A program made the translations under genes and the position numbers. A stretch of 64,000 nt of DNA from SYFT01 sp964471115 (GTDB lineage Bacteria; Acidobacteriota; Vicinamibacteria; Vicinamibacterales; SCN-69-37): the NCBI GenBank assembly GCA_964471115.1, contig CAYYFE010000001.1, forward strand, positions 62,001 through 126,000, read 5' to 3'. The first letter of the stretch is position 1, and each line of letters begins with the position of its first letter. Positions 1 to 7,384 of the stretch are shown here, one piece after another. The notes beneath the pieces were generated by a model, which made no database searches, had not been told where the DNA came from, and saw only the letters and a program-made list of their open reading frames with translations.

Positions 1-129
1 TCGCCCGGGGATCCCGCCACGGTCGCGCTGGTGGCGGGCTTGATGTTGGTGGCGGCGTGTCTGGCCTCGGTGCCGCCGGCGTGGCGGGCGGCGCGGGTCG
101 ATCCGGTGGTGGCGCTCCGCAACGAGTGA
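1..129 (+). CDS. C-terminal end of an ABC transporter permease (FtsX/ADOP type), cut by the window edge
   Basis: Only the last 42 codons are visible, in frame from base 1 to the TGA at 127-129. They encode one hydrophobic segment followed by the ending PPAWRAARVDPVVALRNE. A final membrane helix followed by a P(A/S)xRA(A/S)xVDPxxALR tail is the usual end of MacB/FtsX-like permeases and of the acidobacterial duplicated ADOP permeases. The same ending is seen in the complete permeases at 12731, 44126, 48233 and 52901. The small exported protein at 156 follows after 26 bases and is probably cotranscribed. Which permease subtype this is cannot be told from the tail alone. Confidence 0.8.
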   Translation, partial: SPGDPATVALVAGLMLVAACLASVPPAWRAARVDPVVALRNE

Positions 130-155
130 CGCGAGTCGGAAGGAGAAGGAGAACG

Positions 156-560
156 ATGACAAGACGTGTGTGCGTGAAGATTGTGGTGGGGGCGTTGGCG
201 ATGCTGGTGTGGGGGGCGGCGCCTGCGCAGGCGCAGGAACGGGTGGTGACCGGGCCGCCACCGGAGTTGCGCAAGAACCTGGATGCGCTCCAGCTGGCGT
301 TGAACGGGACGCCGGAGGCCTATGAGGCGATGGCGAAAGAGACGTTTTCGCCAGCGTTCTACAAGGGGCAGACGGCCGCGGAGCGGCGCAAGGTCTTTGA
401 GGCGCTGCGCGAGCAGTACGGGACCCTGACGTTTGGCCGTGTGGAGCGGCACGGGCCGGAGGAGCCGCTGATCGTGACGGTGAAGGGATCGAAGGCCGAG
501 GGGACGGTCTACATCGACCTGGACGAATCGCACCGGGTGGCCGGGCTGCGCACCCGCTGA
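156..560 (+). CDS. Small exported protein of unknown function
   Basis: 134 residues. The ATG at 156 is preferred over upstream in-frame codons because it follows a strong purine-rich ribosome binding site (AAGGAGAAGGAG) and begins a typical signal peptide: basic MTRR, then a hydrophobic core, then cleavage near AQAQ around residue 24. The mature part (about 110 residues) is charged, helical in its first half (LRKNLDALQLALNG) and strand-like in its second half. This resembles the small NTF2-like/DUF3887-like domains found next to secreted hydrolases, but I cannot assign a family with certainty. It follows the permease tail at 1-129 by 26 bases, so it may be a periplasmic accessory of that transporter. 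No cysteines or catalytic motif are apparent. Confidence 0.7.
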   Translation: MTRRVCVKIVVGALAMLVWGAAPAQAQERVVTGPPPELRKNLDALQLALNGTPEAYEAMAKETFSPAFYKGQTAAERRKVFEALREQYGTLTFGRVERHGPEEPLIVTVKGSKAEGTVYIDLDESHRVAGLRTR

Positions 561-582
561 CGCGGGGGCTGGGCTGGGAGGC

Positions 583-598
583 GCCGGGCTTGCCCGGC
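583..598 (+). terminator. GC-rich hairpin upstream of tRNA-Gln, possible terminator of the preceding gene
   Basis: GCCGGGC (583-589) pairs perfectly with GCCCGGC (592-598), 23 bases after the stop codon at 560. There is no T run after it, so it would be at best a Rho-assisted terminator. The rest of the 561-651 gap holds only a weak candidate promoter for the tRNA (TTGCCC at 590-595 and TAACGT at 614-619). Confidence 0.3.
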
Positions 599-651
599 CG
601 CGGGCGGACCTGCTAACGTGAGAGGGTTCCTGCGGTCGGCCAGACCCGTGC

Positions 652-725
652 TGGGAGGTCGTTCAACGGTAGGACAGCAGACTCTGACTCTGCTTATCGG
701 GGTTCGAATCCCTGCCTCCCAGCCA
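652..725 (+). tRNA. tRNA-Gln (anticodon CTG)
   Basis: A full cloverleaf can be drawn by hand. The acceptor stem is TGGGAGG (652-658) with CCTCCCA (715-721). The D arm is GTTC/GGAC. The anticodon stem GCAGA/TCTGC encloses loop CTCTGAC with anticodon CTG at 684-686. The T arm carries loop TTCGAAT (703-709). Discriminator G is at 722 and CCA is encoded at 723-725. A U1-A72 pair with discriminator G73 is typical of bacterial tRNA-Gln. The 3' end from base 704 is repeated at 815. Confidence 0.95.
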
Positions 726-766
726 ACCTTCGCTCATCTTCGATTCGCTTCGGTTGGCGGCTCGGC
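704..766 (+). repeat. 63-bp direct repeat, copy 1 (starts inside the tRNA-Gln T loop)
   Basis: This stretch is identical to 815-877. It contains the last 22 bases of tRNA-Gln, including CCA, and 41 bases beyond it. The part beyond the tRNA carries GCCAACC (722-728) facing GGTTGGC (752-758), a possible 7-bp stem. The copies are 111 bp apart start to start. Duplication of a tRNA 3' end is what integrases leave at attachment sites, but no integrase gene is in the window. Confidence 0.9.
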
Positions 767-814
767 GTGTCTTCAGGCACGCCCCGACGCGCTGAGGGCG
801 CGCCGGGAGCGGGC

Positions 815-877
815 TCGAATCCCTGCCTCCCAGCCAACCTTCGCTCATCTTCGATTCGCTTCGGTTGGCGGCTCGGC
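815..877 (+). repeat. 63-bp direct repeat, copy 2 (tRNA-Gln 3' fragment)
   Basis: Exact copy of 704-766. It restores only the T-loop half, acceptor 3' strand and CCA of tRNA-Gln, without the rest of a tRNA, so it is a tRNA fragment and not a second gene. The 48 bases between the copies (767-814) contain no gene. The copy ends 27 bases before the stop of the minus-strand hydrolase at 904. Confidence 0.9.
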
Positions 878-903
878 AGGCCGTCCGGCAGCCGCTCGAC
901 CGG

Positions 904-1788
904 CTACGGCAGCGGAATGACCGCGCCCACACCAGCCTCCACAAAGTGATTCTTGAAGCGATTGAGGAACACGGCGAAGCCCAGCTCGCTGGTGCAATGG
1001 CCCGGCGCGACCCGCGCCACCTTCAGCTGCTGCAACAACACATCCGCCACGCGCTCGACTTCCGCGCGTGGCGCCGTGACGAGATGAAAACCGCCGGCCA
1101 CCATGTGCAGGCGTGAATCAATCTTCGCCGCCTCGGCCGCAATGTGCTCGACGCCCGGGTGCGCGCACCCGACGAGCACCACGAGCCCCTCCGGCGTGCG
1201 GATGGCCAGCGAGACTTCGTTCATGTCGACGGTTCCCGGCTTGCGGGATTGGGTGGTGAGCACGTAAAAACCGGGGAAGATTTCAGTCGTGCCGGTCACG
1301 TGCGCGAACCTCGCGCCAGGCCACGGCGTTCCGCTGACCCACCGCGAAGGCTCCCGCCCTTCGTAATACCGGAGGTGCGCCGGCAGCTCCGGTTGCCTGG
1401 CGAGGAAGTCTCGCGGGGGCACGCTGCTGAAGTACGCGCCTTCGCGCGGCGCCCAGATCGTGACCGCCGGATTGCGACGGAGCAGCGGCCCCAGGCCGCT
1501 GGTGTGGTCTCCGTGCCGGTGTGAGATGACGACCGCATCGAGCCGCGAGAGGTCCACGCCGAGCCGATCCACGTTCCGCTCGAAGATGCCCGCGTCGTTG
1601 CCGGTGTCGAACAGGATGCGCCGGCCTCCATATTCCACCAGCGCCGCAAACCCCCAGTCCTTCTCCAGACTGGACGGATGCCCGAAGGCGTCGTAGAGGA
1701 CCGTGATTCGTTGCGCCTGCGGCGCGCTGGCGGTTGCCGGAAGACTGACCATCGCGAACAGGACGCCGCACAGGGCAAAATGTCGCAT
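904..1788 (-). CDS. Exported metallo-beta-lactamase-fold hydrolase
   Basis: 294 residues with a signal peptide (MRHFALCGVLFAMVSLPATASA). The hallmark metal-binding motif HRHGDH follows 'VVIS' around residue 85, and later histidines occur in 'GCAHPGVEHI' and 'GGFHL'. This pattern is typical of MBL-fold proteins of the 7,8-dihydropterin-6-methyl-4-(beta-D-ribofuranosyl)aminobenzene 5'-phosphate synthase-like group, which bind two metals. The substrate is unknown, and the signal peptide argues for a periplasmic role. The start at 1788 is chosen for the signal peptide. A TAACAT -10 box on the minus strand (1796-1801) lies 7 bases upstream with no ribosome binding site, so the mRNA may be leaderless. 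The start codon overlaps that proposed for the divergent dehydrogenase (CATG at 1786-1789). Confidence 0.85.
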   Translation of the reverse strand: MRHFALCGVLFAMVSLPATASAPQAQRITVLYDAFGHPSSLEKDWGFAALVEYGGRRILFDTGNDAGIFERNVDRLGVDLSRLDAVVISHRHGDHTSGLGPLLRRNPAVTIWAPREGAYFSSVPPRDFLARQPELPAHLRYYEGREPSRWVSGTPWPGARFAHVTGTTEIFPGFYVLTTQSRKPGTVDMNEVSLAIRTPEGLVVLVGCAHPGVEHIAAEAAKIDSRLHMVAGGFHLVTAPRAEVERVADVLLQQLKVARVAPGHCTSELGFAVFLNRFKNHFVEAGVGAVIPLP

Positions 1789-2539
1789 GGCCGAGATGTT
1801 ACCCCTCCTGGTCACCGGCGGCAGCCGCGGCATCGGCGCCGCCACCGCGCGCCTGGCCGGCGCGCGCGGCTACGCGGTCTGCGTCAACTACCGTCACGAC
1901 CGCGCCGCGGCGGAAGCGGTCGTCGCCGACATCGTCAGCGCCGGCGGCCAGGCGATCGCGGTGCAGGCCGATGTCGCCGACCCGTCAGCCGTCGCGCGCA
2001 TGTTCGAAACCATCGATGCCTCGCTGGGCCGGGTGACGGCGCTCGTCAACAACGCGGGCATCCTCGAGACGCAAACGCGCATTCACGGCATCGACGCCGC
2101 ACGCCTGCAGCGCATCTTCGCCGCCAACGTGTTCGGATCCTTCTACTGTGCCGGCGAGGCGGTGCGACGGATGTCGACGAAACACGGCGGCGCCGGCGGC
2201 GCCATCGTCAACCTGTCGTCGATCGCCGCGCGCCTCGGGTCACCAGGCGAGTACCTCGACTACGCCGCCTCGAAGGGCGCCATCGAGACGTTTACGACCG
2301 GCCTGGCCCGCGAGGTCGCCGCCGAAGGCATTCGCGTCAACGCCGTGCGGCCGGGCTTTACCTACACCGAGATCCACACCAGCGGCGGCGAACCCAATCG
2401 CGTCGACCGCCTGGCCCCGCAGGTGCCCATGCAGCGCGGAGGACACCCGGACGAAGTCGCGCGCGCCATCCTGTGGCTGCTTTCCCCGGAAGCGTCCTAC
2501 ACCACCGGCACGTTCCTCGACGTCTCTGGCGGCAAGTGA
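1787..2539 (+). CDS. Short-chain dehydrogenase/reductase (SDR), FabG-like
   Basis: 250 residues from ATG 1787, or 247 from ATG 1796; both are plausible and the second is closer to the usual N-terminus. The Rossmann motif TGGSRGIG lies at the N-terminus, followed by NNAG, and the catalytic Ser (NLSS) and YxxxK (YLDYAASKG) residues. The C-terminal YTTGTFLDVSGGK is the usual SDR ending. Such classical SDRs are cytoplasmic NAD(P)-dependent oxidoreductases. The basic residue after the first beta strand region (NYRHDR) suggests NADPH preference, but the substrate is not predictable. It is divergent from the MBL hydrolase with almost no space between them, so its promoter must lie inside that gene. 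Confidence 0.9.
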   Translation: MAEMLPLLVTGGSRGIGAATARLAGARGYAVCVNYRHDRAAAEAVVADIVSAGGQAIAVQADVADPSAVARMFETIDASLGRVTALVNNAGILETQTRIHGIDAARLQRIFAANVFGSFYCAGEAVRRMSTKHGGAGGAIVNLSSIAARLGSPGEYLDYAASKGAIETFTTGLAREVAAEGIRVNAVRPGFTYTEIHTSGGEPNRVDRLAPQVPMQRGGHPDEVARAILWLLSPEASYTTGTFLDVSGGK

Positions 2540-2679
2540 GCGAGATGGGTGGCCGCGCGCTGCCGAGAATCCCGCACCCGAATCCAAACGCTCTGCCAAC
2601 GCGCCCGATGGGCCCCTCCAGATCAGGTCGCTGCGTCTGGTACGGCTGATGCACTCTCCAGTGGATTGTGGAGGTGTCC

Positions 2680-3153
2680 ATGAAGCCCCTGATCCGCACA
2701 TGGTGGTTTCGAACGGTCATGGCCAGTCTCGTGTTGCTGCTCGCCATCCAGGTGGTGCCGTACGGCCGCACCCATACGAACCCGCCGGTCACCGGCGAGC
2801 CGGCCTGGGACGCGCCCGGCACGCGTGAGCTGGCCCGGCAGGCCTGCTTCGACTGCCACAGCAACGAGACCGAGTGGCCGGCGTACGCCAGCGTTGCGCC
2901 GATGTCGTGGCTGGTGCAACGCGACGTGACCGAAGGCCGCGCCGCGCTGAACTTCTCGGAGTGGCCGCGTACCCAGGAGGAGGCCGGCGAGGCCGCCGAG
3001 GTCGTGCGTGAAGGCGCCATGCCCCCGGCTGCCTACACCCTGATTCACGCCCACGCGCGTCTGAAAGCCGCCGACCGCGATCGACTCGCGCAAGGCCTTG
3101 CACGCACGGTGGGCGCGACGACCGGGGAGAACCATCGCAACCATGAACGGTAG
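2680..3153 (+). CDS. Haem-binding domain protein, membrane anchored
   Basis: 157 residues. The ATG at 2680 is preceded by GGAGG at 2670-2674, which rules out the upstream in-frame GTG at 2668. An N-terminal membrane segment (residues about 11-27) is followed by a periplasmic domain with one c-type haem motif, CFDCH, and the block NETEWPAYASVAPMSWLVQRD, which is characteristic of the bacterial 'haem-binding domain' family (PF14376). It is a small monohaem redox or sensor protein facing the periplasm; its partner is unknown. The 140 bases before it (2540-2679) contain no gene that I can support; a small CTCCA/TGGAG hairpin (2656-2673) could cover the ribosome binding site. It ends 9 bases before the transporter at 3163. 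Confidence 0.85.
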   Translation: MKPLIRTWWFRTVMASLVLLLAIQVVPYGRTHTNPPVTGEPAWDAPGTRELARQACFDCHSNETEWPAYASVAPMSWLVQRDVTEGRAALNFSEWPRTQEEAGEAAEVVREGAMPPAAYTLIHAHARLKAADRDRLAQGLARTVGATTGENHRNHER

Positions 3154-3156
3154 GAT
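3151..3156 (+). promoter_or_regulatory. Probable -10 box (TAGGAT) of the VIT transporter, fused to the upstream stop codon
   Basis: TAGGAT begins with the TAG stop codon of the haem-binding protein and lies 6 bases before ATG 3163, which has no ribosome binding site. This spacing would place transcription start at or next to the ATG, a leaderless mRNA. The same TANNNT layout recurs at many gene starts in this window. Confidence 0.5.
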
Positions 3157-3162
3157 GACCGC

Positions 3163-3855
3163 ATGATTCACGGCGAACGTCATCGAAGCGAACGCATCGG
3201 CTGGCTGCGCGCCGCGGTTCTCGGCGCCAACGACGGGATTGTGTCCACCGCCAGCCTCGTCGTGGGCGTGGCCGCCGCCGAGGCCGCGCGGCAGGACGTG
3301 CTGGTGGCCGGCGTCGCGGGACTGGTGGCCGGCGCCCTGTCGATGGCCGCCGGTGAATACGTCTCGGTGGCGTCGCAGGCGGATACCGAGCAGTCCGACC
3401 TGGCAAAAGAGCGGCAGGAACTTGCCACGCAGCCGGAAGCCGAGGAGGACGAACTCACCGGCATCTACGTGCGCCGGGGACTTGAGCCGGACCTGGCCCG
3501 CACGGTCGCCAGACAGCTCACCGCACACGACGCCTTGGCCGCGCACGCGCGTGATGAACTCGGACTGACCGAACAACTGGCCGCGCGCCCGCTTCAGGCC
3601 GCGCTCACGTCAGCGGCCACGTTCGCGGTGGGCGCCGCCGTCCCGATTCTCGCCATCCTCGCCGCCCCATTGTCCGGTCTGGTCCTCACCGTGGCTGCGG
3701 TTTCGCTGGTCTGCCTGGTCGCCCTTGGAGCGACGGCGGCCTGGGTTGGCGGCGCGCCGCTGTCGGTCGGCGCCACGCGCGTGGCCGTGTGGGGCGTCGT
3801 GGCGATGCTGGCCACCGCAGCCGTCGGCAAGTTGTTTGGCACCGTCGTCGGGTAA
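3163..3855 (+). CDS. VIT1/CCC1-family membrane transporter
   Basis: 230 residues. The N-terminal half contains the family signature LRAAVLGANDGIVSTASLVVG and the following AGALSMAAGEYVSVASQ, both typical of the VIT1/CCC1 family (PF01988). A cytoplasmic charged helical region (residues about 70-140, QADTEQSDLAKERQEL onward) separates two N-terminal helices from three C-terminal membrane segments. In plants and yeast the family moves Fe(II) or Mn(II) in exchange for protons. Bacterial members lack a proven substrate, so iron/manganese efflux is an inference. The Met and Glu residues of the cytoplasmic metal-binding region are partly present. It starts 9 bases after the haem-binding protein. Confidence 0.9.
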   Translation: MIHGERHRSERIGWLRAAVLGANDGIVSTASLVVGVAAAEAARQDVLVAGVAGLVAGALSMAAGEYVSVASQADTEQSDLAKERQELATQPEAEEDELTGIYVRRGLEPDLARTVARQLTAHDALAAHARDELGLTEQLAARPLQAALTSAATFAVGAAVPILAILAAPLSGLVLTVAAVSLVCLVALGATAAWVGGAPLSVGATRVAVWGVVAMLATAAVGKLFGTVVG

Positions 3856-3864
3856 TCTTCCCGC

Positions 3865-4851
3865 GTGCCACACCGAGTGACCCCAGCCGCGTTGTCGCAC
3901 GCGTTCGCACGGCGGGGCTGCGACGTCACCGCTGTGACCGACGCGTATCGCCTGTGTGATGGAGCCGGCGATGGACTGCCGGGCCTCTACCTCGATCGCT
4001 ACGGCCCCTGCGCCGTTCTCAGCGTGTATGACGATGCCGGGTTGAGCGGAGAGGAAGTCACCGCGGTGGCAGAGTCGGCGCTCGACCTGCTGCGCGCGAC
4101 CGGTGTTGAGGCGGTGTACGTGAAGCCCTTCACGCGCGACCGCAGCCGCCTGGGCGGGAAGGCGCCCGCCGAAACACACGAGGCGAAGCCACGCGCCGGC
4201 CTGCCGCAGCCTGAGACGCTGGTGATCACCGAACACGGTGTGCGCTTCGAGGTCAGGCCCTACGACGGCTTTTCGACCGGGCTCTTCCTCGAACACCGCG
4301 ATCATCGCCGCGCGTTAGCCGCGCAGGGGGCGCAGCGGGTCCTCAACCTCTTCGCGTATACATGCGCGTTTTCGGTGCCGCTGGCGTTGGCCGGCGCTCA
4401 CGTGACGAACGTGGACGTGTCGGCGAGGTATCTCGACTGGGGCCGGCGCAATCACGCGCTCAATGACGTGGACGAGGCGCTGGTGCGGTACTCGCGCATG
4501 GACGCGATGGCGTATCTGGCCTACGCGGCCCGTCACGCGCACGAGCGATTCGATCTGATCATCCTGGATCCGCCCACCTTCGGTGCGGCCGACCGTCGCC
4601 GCCACATCAAGGCCTGGTCGGCCCCGCGCGACTACCCGCGCCTGCTCACGGCCGCGGCGCGCGTGCTCTCGCCTGGCGGCCGAATCTTCGCGGCCACCAA
4701 CAGCCGCGAGCTGGCCGCCGGCCGCGTGTTTCGATCGCTCGTGACCGAGGCGCTTGGAGCAGTGCGATGGGAGACACTGCCGCCGTGGCCGGCTGACGTG
4801 CGCGAGCGCGGGCGCGTGGCGGCGGCGTTGTTCAGACCGCGCGTGCCCTGA
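3865..4851 (+). CDS. Class I SAM-dependent rRNA methyltransferase, RlmI-like
   Basis: 328 residues from a GTG start. The segment YRLCDGAGDGLPGLYLDRYG near residue 30 is the usual start of the RlmI-family EEHEE-like middle domain. It is followed by a SAM-binding motif I (NLFAYTCAFSVPLALAGA), NVDVS for the acidic ribose-binding residue, and a DPPTF motif IV. E. coli RlmI, which makes m5C1962 in 23S rRNA, has an N-terminal PUA domain of about 70 residues that is missing or reduced here, so this is a shortened member. A TAATCT -10 box at 3853-3858, which includes the preceding TAA stop, lies 6 bases before the GTG. The 3' end overlaps the convergent permease by 20 bases. Confidence 0.85.
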   Translation: MPHRVTPAALSHAFARRGCDVTAVTDAYRLCDGAGDGLPGLYLDRYGPCAVLSVYDDAGLSGEEVTAVAESALDLLRATGVEAVYVKPFTRDRSRLGGKAPAETHEAKPRAGLPQPETLVITEHGVRFEVRPYDGFSTGLFLEHRDHRRALAAQGAQRVLNLFAYTCAFSVPLALAGAHVTNVDVSARYLDWGRRNHALNDVDEALVRYSRMDAMAYLAYAARHAHERFDLIILDPPTFGAADRRRHIKAWSAPRDYPRLLTAAARVLSPGGRIFAATNSRELAAGRVFRSLVTEALGAVRWETLPPWPADVRERGRVAAALFRPRVP

Positions 4852-6256
4852 CCAGGATCACAACCAGTGCCGCCACCAGACCCTGCAGGGCTCCGATGAG
4901 CACCGGCCATTGACTGGCCGGAAGTGTTGCCGGCGCCCGGAAGGCCGGCAGGGTGCTCACCTGTGGTGCAGGGTGTCGCATCAGCATCCACGGACTGGCC
5001 TGACCGTCGACCCATAGTCTGAGGTGGACCGACGGTCGATTGTCGAACAGTTGCGCCTCCAACTGACGTTGGTGCGCGCGAACAGCAGCCGCCCACGCGG
5101 CGGCTGTCGAGGGGCCCGTTCCCAGGGATTCCGCGATGGCCCACTGCAACTGAAAGCCCGGACTCCACCACGAGACGACCTGCCAACGGGAGACCTGTGC
5201 CGCCCAGAGGGCGTCCGCCTCCGCGCGGCGGGCATCAAGAATCCTGCGAACATCCTCGAGGCGAGAGAGCCACAGGGGTTCCAGCGCCCGGAAGCGCTTC
5301 TTGGCGTAGGCATCGATGACGGGCGGCGGGACGTTGCTGCCGATGTCGCGCACCACTTCCGCCGCGAAGTCGTCTTCGACTGCCCTGAAAAGATCTGCGC
5401 CGAGCTCACGTTGTTCGGTCTCGAACCTGAAGCGGGACGCCTGATCGGCACCGGCGCGGGCCGCGACGTAGATCTGCGGTCCAAGGAAGTTCCAGACGGC
5501 CCACAGCCCGATCGCGACCGCCTGTGCTCCCGCCTCACTGCGCGCCACGCTGCCGGCCACCAGGCCGACCGACGCCATGACGAGCAGATATGATGCGGCG
5601 ATTCCGACGACCACGGGCCACAGAGACCAGGGCAGAACAGAAGGCAGGTCGAACCTCACGAGAAGAGCGTTTGTGCCGGCGGCCCACAGTCCCGTGGCCA
5701 TGACCACCGCCAGCCAGACACCCAGGAGCCGCGCGATCTGGAACGGTCGTTGCGAGGCTGAGAGCACATGCTCCGCATGAAGCCAGCCGCTGGCCCGGTC
5801 GCTCGCGACCACCCAGACGCCGAGCAGAACCGCCAGCACGCCGCCGAACACCCGAAGGACCGTCTCGATGTCCAACGTGACGATGGCCACCAGGCCGGAA
5901 CCCGGATACGGTGGCAGCGACTCTTCACCCGCTGGTCCGAAGTCCCAGCTGGCGCTCATCCCCCGATCGAAACCGGAGCTCCAGGCGGCAAGTGGCTGCG
6001 GCGGCCGGAGCACCCGCAGCCGCTGATCGACAATCCGCCCCGCGGGTCCGGCACCAGGCTGCACCTGCAGTTGCAGCCGCTGTTGAAGCTGCGCTTCGTA
6101 GCGGCGCTGATCCTCTCTGAACGCGCCGGCGGCCACCGCGGCGGCGCTCACCGAGGCCGCGATGAGAAAACTCACGCTGACCCAGTACGCCGGCAGGCGT
6201 ACGATCATGAGCCAGCGTCCAAGGACGAGCCAGCCTGCGGCGCGAAGCCTGGTCAT
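4832..6256 (-). CDS. ABC-2 type permease with DUF3526-like architecture
   Basis: 474 residues from ATG 6256; a GTG three bases upstream (6259) would make a GTGA overlap with the preceding stop. One N-terminal membrane helix (about 20-40) is followed by a large extracytoplasmic region (about 45-130), then five more hydrophobic segments between about 135 and 270, a second soluble region, and a final helix near the C-terminus. This split arrangement, with a long soluble insert, matches the ABC-2/DUF3526 permeases related to NosY. The substrate is unknown. It is the third gene of an operon with the thioredoxin at 6745 and the ABC-ATPase-like fragment at 6256, all downstream of a minus-strand sigma-54 promoter at 7333-7347. 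Confidence 0.75.
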   Translation of the reverse strand: MTRLRAAGWLVLGRWLMIVRLPAYWVSVSFLIAASVSAAAVAAGAFREDQRRYEAQLQQRLQLQVQPGAGPAGRIVDQRLRVLRPPQPLAAWSSGFDRGMSASWDFGPAGEESLPPYPGSGLVAIVTLDIETVLRVFGGVLAVLLGVWVVASDRASGWLHAEHVLSASQRPFQIARLLGVWLAVVMATGLWAAGTNALLVRFDLPSVLPWSLWPVVVGIAASYLLVMASVGLVAGSVARSEAGAQAVAIGLWAVWNFLGPQIYVAARAGADQASRFRFETEQRELGADLFRAVEDDFAAEVVRDIGSNVPPPVIDAYAKKRFRALEPLWLSRLEDVRRILDARRAEADALWAAQVSRWQVVSWWSPGFQLQWAIAESLGTGPSTAAAWAAAVRAHQRQLEAQLFDNRPSVHLRLWVDGQASPWMLMRHPAPQVSTLPAFRAPATLPASQWPVLIGALQGLVAALVVILVRARAV

Positions 6257-6741
6257 CACGCGTCTTCACCCCGCGGCCACGGAGCGGCCCGGCACGCGTC
6301 GGCCCAGCCTGCCGACTGTGTCGAGACGATGATGACGGGATGCCGGGCTGTGGCTTCCTGGATGAGTCGTCCTGCCGTCTGGCCGTCGCGGCCTTGAAGC
6401 GCCTGTTCGCCCACAACCAGGACGGGCGCCTTCGTCAGCGCGGCGATCGCCAGCCACAACGAGAAACGGTTCACTGACGAATAGTGGCGCGCCGGACGGC
6501 GATGAAGTCGATCGGGAAGCTCCGTATTCCGCAGCGCGGTACGGACGTCGTCGAACCGGGCAGTGGTTCCCCGTAAGCCCAGTACCACTGAGACATGCGC
6601 GTGGGCTGACAACGTGGCGACCGCGGGGGATCCCGAGGGGATGACCACGACCTCAGACCGCGACACGTCACCCATCGGCGGGTGATCCCCGGACGACCAC
6701 CACCAGATTCCAGCGGCCAGAGCCTCGCGTGTGACCGGCAC
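6256..6741 (-). CDS. Short ABC-ATPase-like protein without a Walker A motif (degenerate or partial)
   Basis: 161 residues from a GTG start three bases after the thioredoxin stop. The C-terminal half contains YSSVNRFSLWLAIAALTKAP followed by VLVVGEQ, which reads like a decayed ABC signature (LSGGxRxxLxLAxAL) and Walker B region (LLLLDEP) with the catalytic DE changed to GE. STQ near the C-terminus sits where the H-loop would be. No P-loop GxxGxGKS is present. It lies directly upstream of the ABC-2 permease, the normal place for its ATPase. I infer an ABC-ATPase relative that has lost ATP hydrolysis, or an N-terminally truncated gene that is still translated. This is a pattern reading, not a confirmed homology. 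Confidence 0.5.
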   Translation of the reverse strand: MPVTREALAAGIWWWSSGDHPPMGDVSRSEVVVIPSGSPAVATLSAHAHVSVVLGLRGTTARFDDVRTALRNTELPDRLHRRPARHYSSVNRFSLWLAIAALTKAPVLVVGEQALQGRDGQTAGRLIQEATARHPVIIVSTQSAGWADACRAAPWPRGEDA

Positions 6742-6744
6742 GCC

Positions 6745-7305
6745 TCATTGTGCCCTCATCGGGACCAGTCCAGGCAGGACGATGCCGAACGTGTCTTCCA
6801 CCTGCCGCGCCAGCCGTTTCGTGTACGCACCCGGCCAGTCGTGCGTCACCACACCATCGCCGCCGACGATCAGGGTGTGGGGAGTGCCCCCCAGTGACAG
6901 CGCCACCGCCTCTGATGGCTCCAGCCCCCGCAGCCACTCGATCGACGTCGCGGAATCGGACAGCCAGCGGGGGATGTCATCGTCCATCGTGACCGCAACG
7001 ACCCGGTAGCGTCCCTCGGCACTCTTCGACAGCGCCTCGACGTTCGTCCAGTTGCGTTCACACCACGCGCACGTCGACGAGAAGTGGTAGAGCACGGTCG
7101 GGGTGCCGTCGTTGAGCGCGCGTGTGACTCGCGTGCCGGCCAGGTCGACTGCCGTCAACGACGTCAACGGCCTTCCAATCGCCAGACTCGCCGCAGGGGC
7201 CGGGTCGGTCAGTTTCCGGATCAGCTGCGCCTGCGCGACATTGATTCCGACCGACACAGCCAGAAGGCAGGCACCGGCCGTCCGCACGATCTCCCATTGA
7301 CGCAT
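6745..7305 (-). CDS. Membrane-anchored thioredoxin-like protein (TlpA/redoxin type)
   Basis: 186 residues. The ATG at 7305 is preceded by GGAGGG seven bases upstream, which decides against longer reading frames. An N-terminal signal anchor (residues about 9-26) leads into a thioredoxin fold with LYHFSSTCAWCERN, giving the redox pair C79/C82, and a cis-Pro region at GGTPHTLIVGGDG. TlpA-like proteins act in the periplasm to reduce or exchange disulfides, for example in cytochrome maturation or copper handling. Here the partners are an ABC-2 permease downstream and, divergently, an eight-Cys exported peptide and a lipoprotein with paired cysteines. I infer a role in disulfide control of those products. 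Transcription probably starts near 7321 from the sigma-54-type promoter at 7333-7347. Confidence 0.85.
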   Translation of the reverse strand: MRQWEIVRTAGACLLAVSVGINVAQAQLIRKLTDPAPAASLAIGRPLTSLTAVDLAGTRVTRALNDGTPTVLYHFSSTCAWCERNWTNVEALSKSAEGRYRVVAVTMDDDIPRWLSDSATSIEWLRGLEPSEAVALSLGGTPHTLIVGGDGVVTHDWPGAYTKRLARQVEDTFGIVLPGLVPMRAQ

Positions 7306-7332
7306 TTGTGAAGCCCTCCACTGGAGTGCCCT

Positions 7333-7347
7333 GCAAAGGAATGGCCA
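7333..7347 (-). promoter_or_regulatory. Probable sigma-54 promoter for the thioredoxin/ABC operon
   Basis: On the minus strand this reads TGGCCATTCCTTTGC. It has the essential GG and GC dinucleotides at the correct distance (TGGC-N7-TTGC), although the middle of the -24 box is off consensus. Transcription would start near 7321, giving a 16-base leader that contains the GGAGGG ribosome binding site of the gene starting at 7305. Confidence 0.55.
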
Positions 7348-7384
7348 CGCGTGGTTGGGCGCCGCCTGCGCATCCCCCGCAACG

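Noticed and set aside
583..598. A classical Rho-independent terminator before tRNA-Gln
   Set aside because: The hairpin is strong but is followed by CGCGGGCGG, with no T run.
704..877. A complete integrated element or prophage attachment pair
   Set aside because: Only 48 bases lie between the two copies and no integrase is present anywhere in the window, so at most an empty scar can be claimed.
618..949. Short open frames around the tRNA-Gln repeat on both strands
   Set aside because: They are produced by reading through the tRNA and its 63-bp repeat, with no ribosome binding site or plausible protein sequence.
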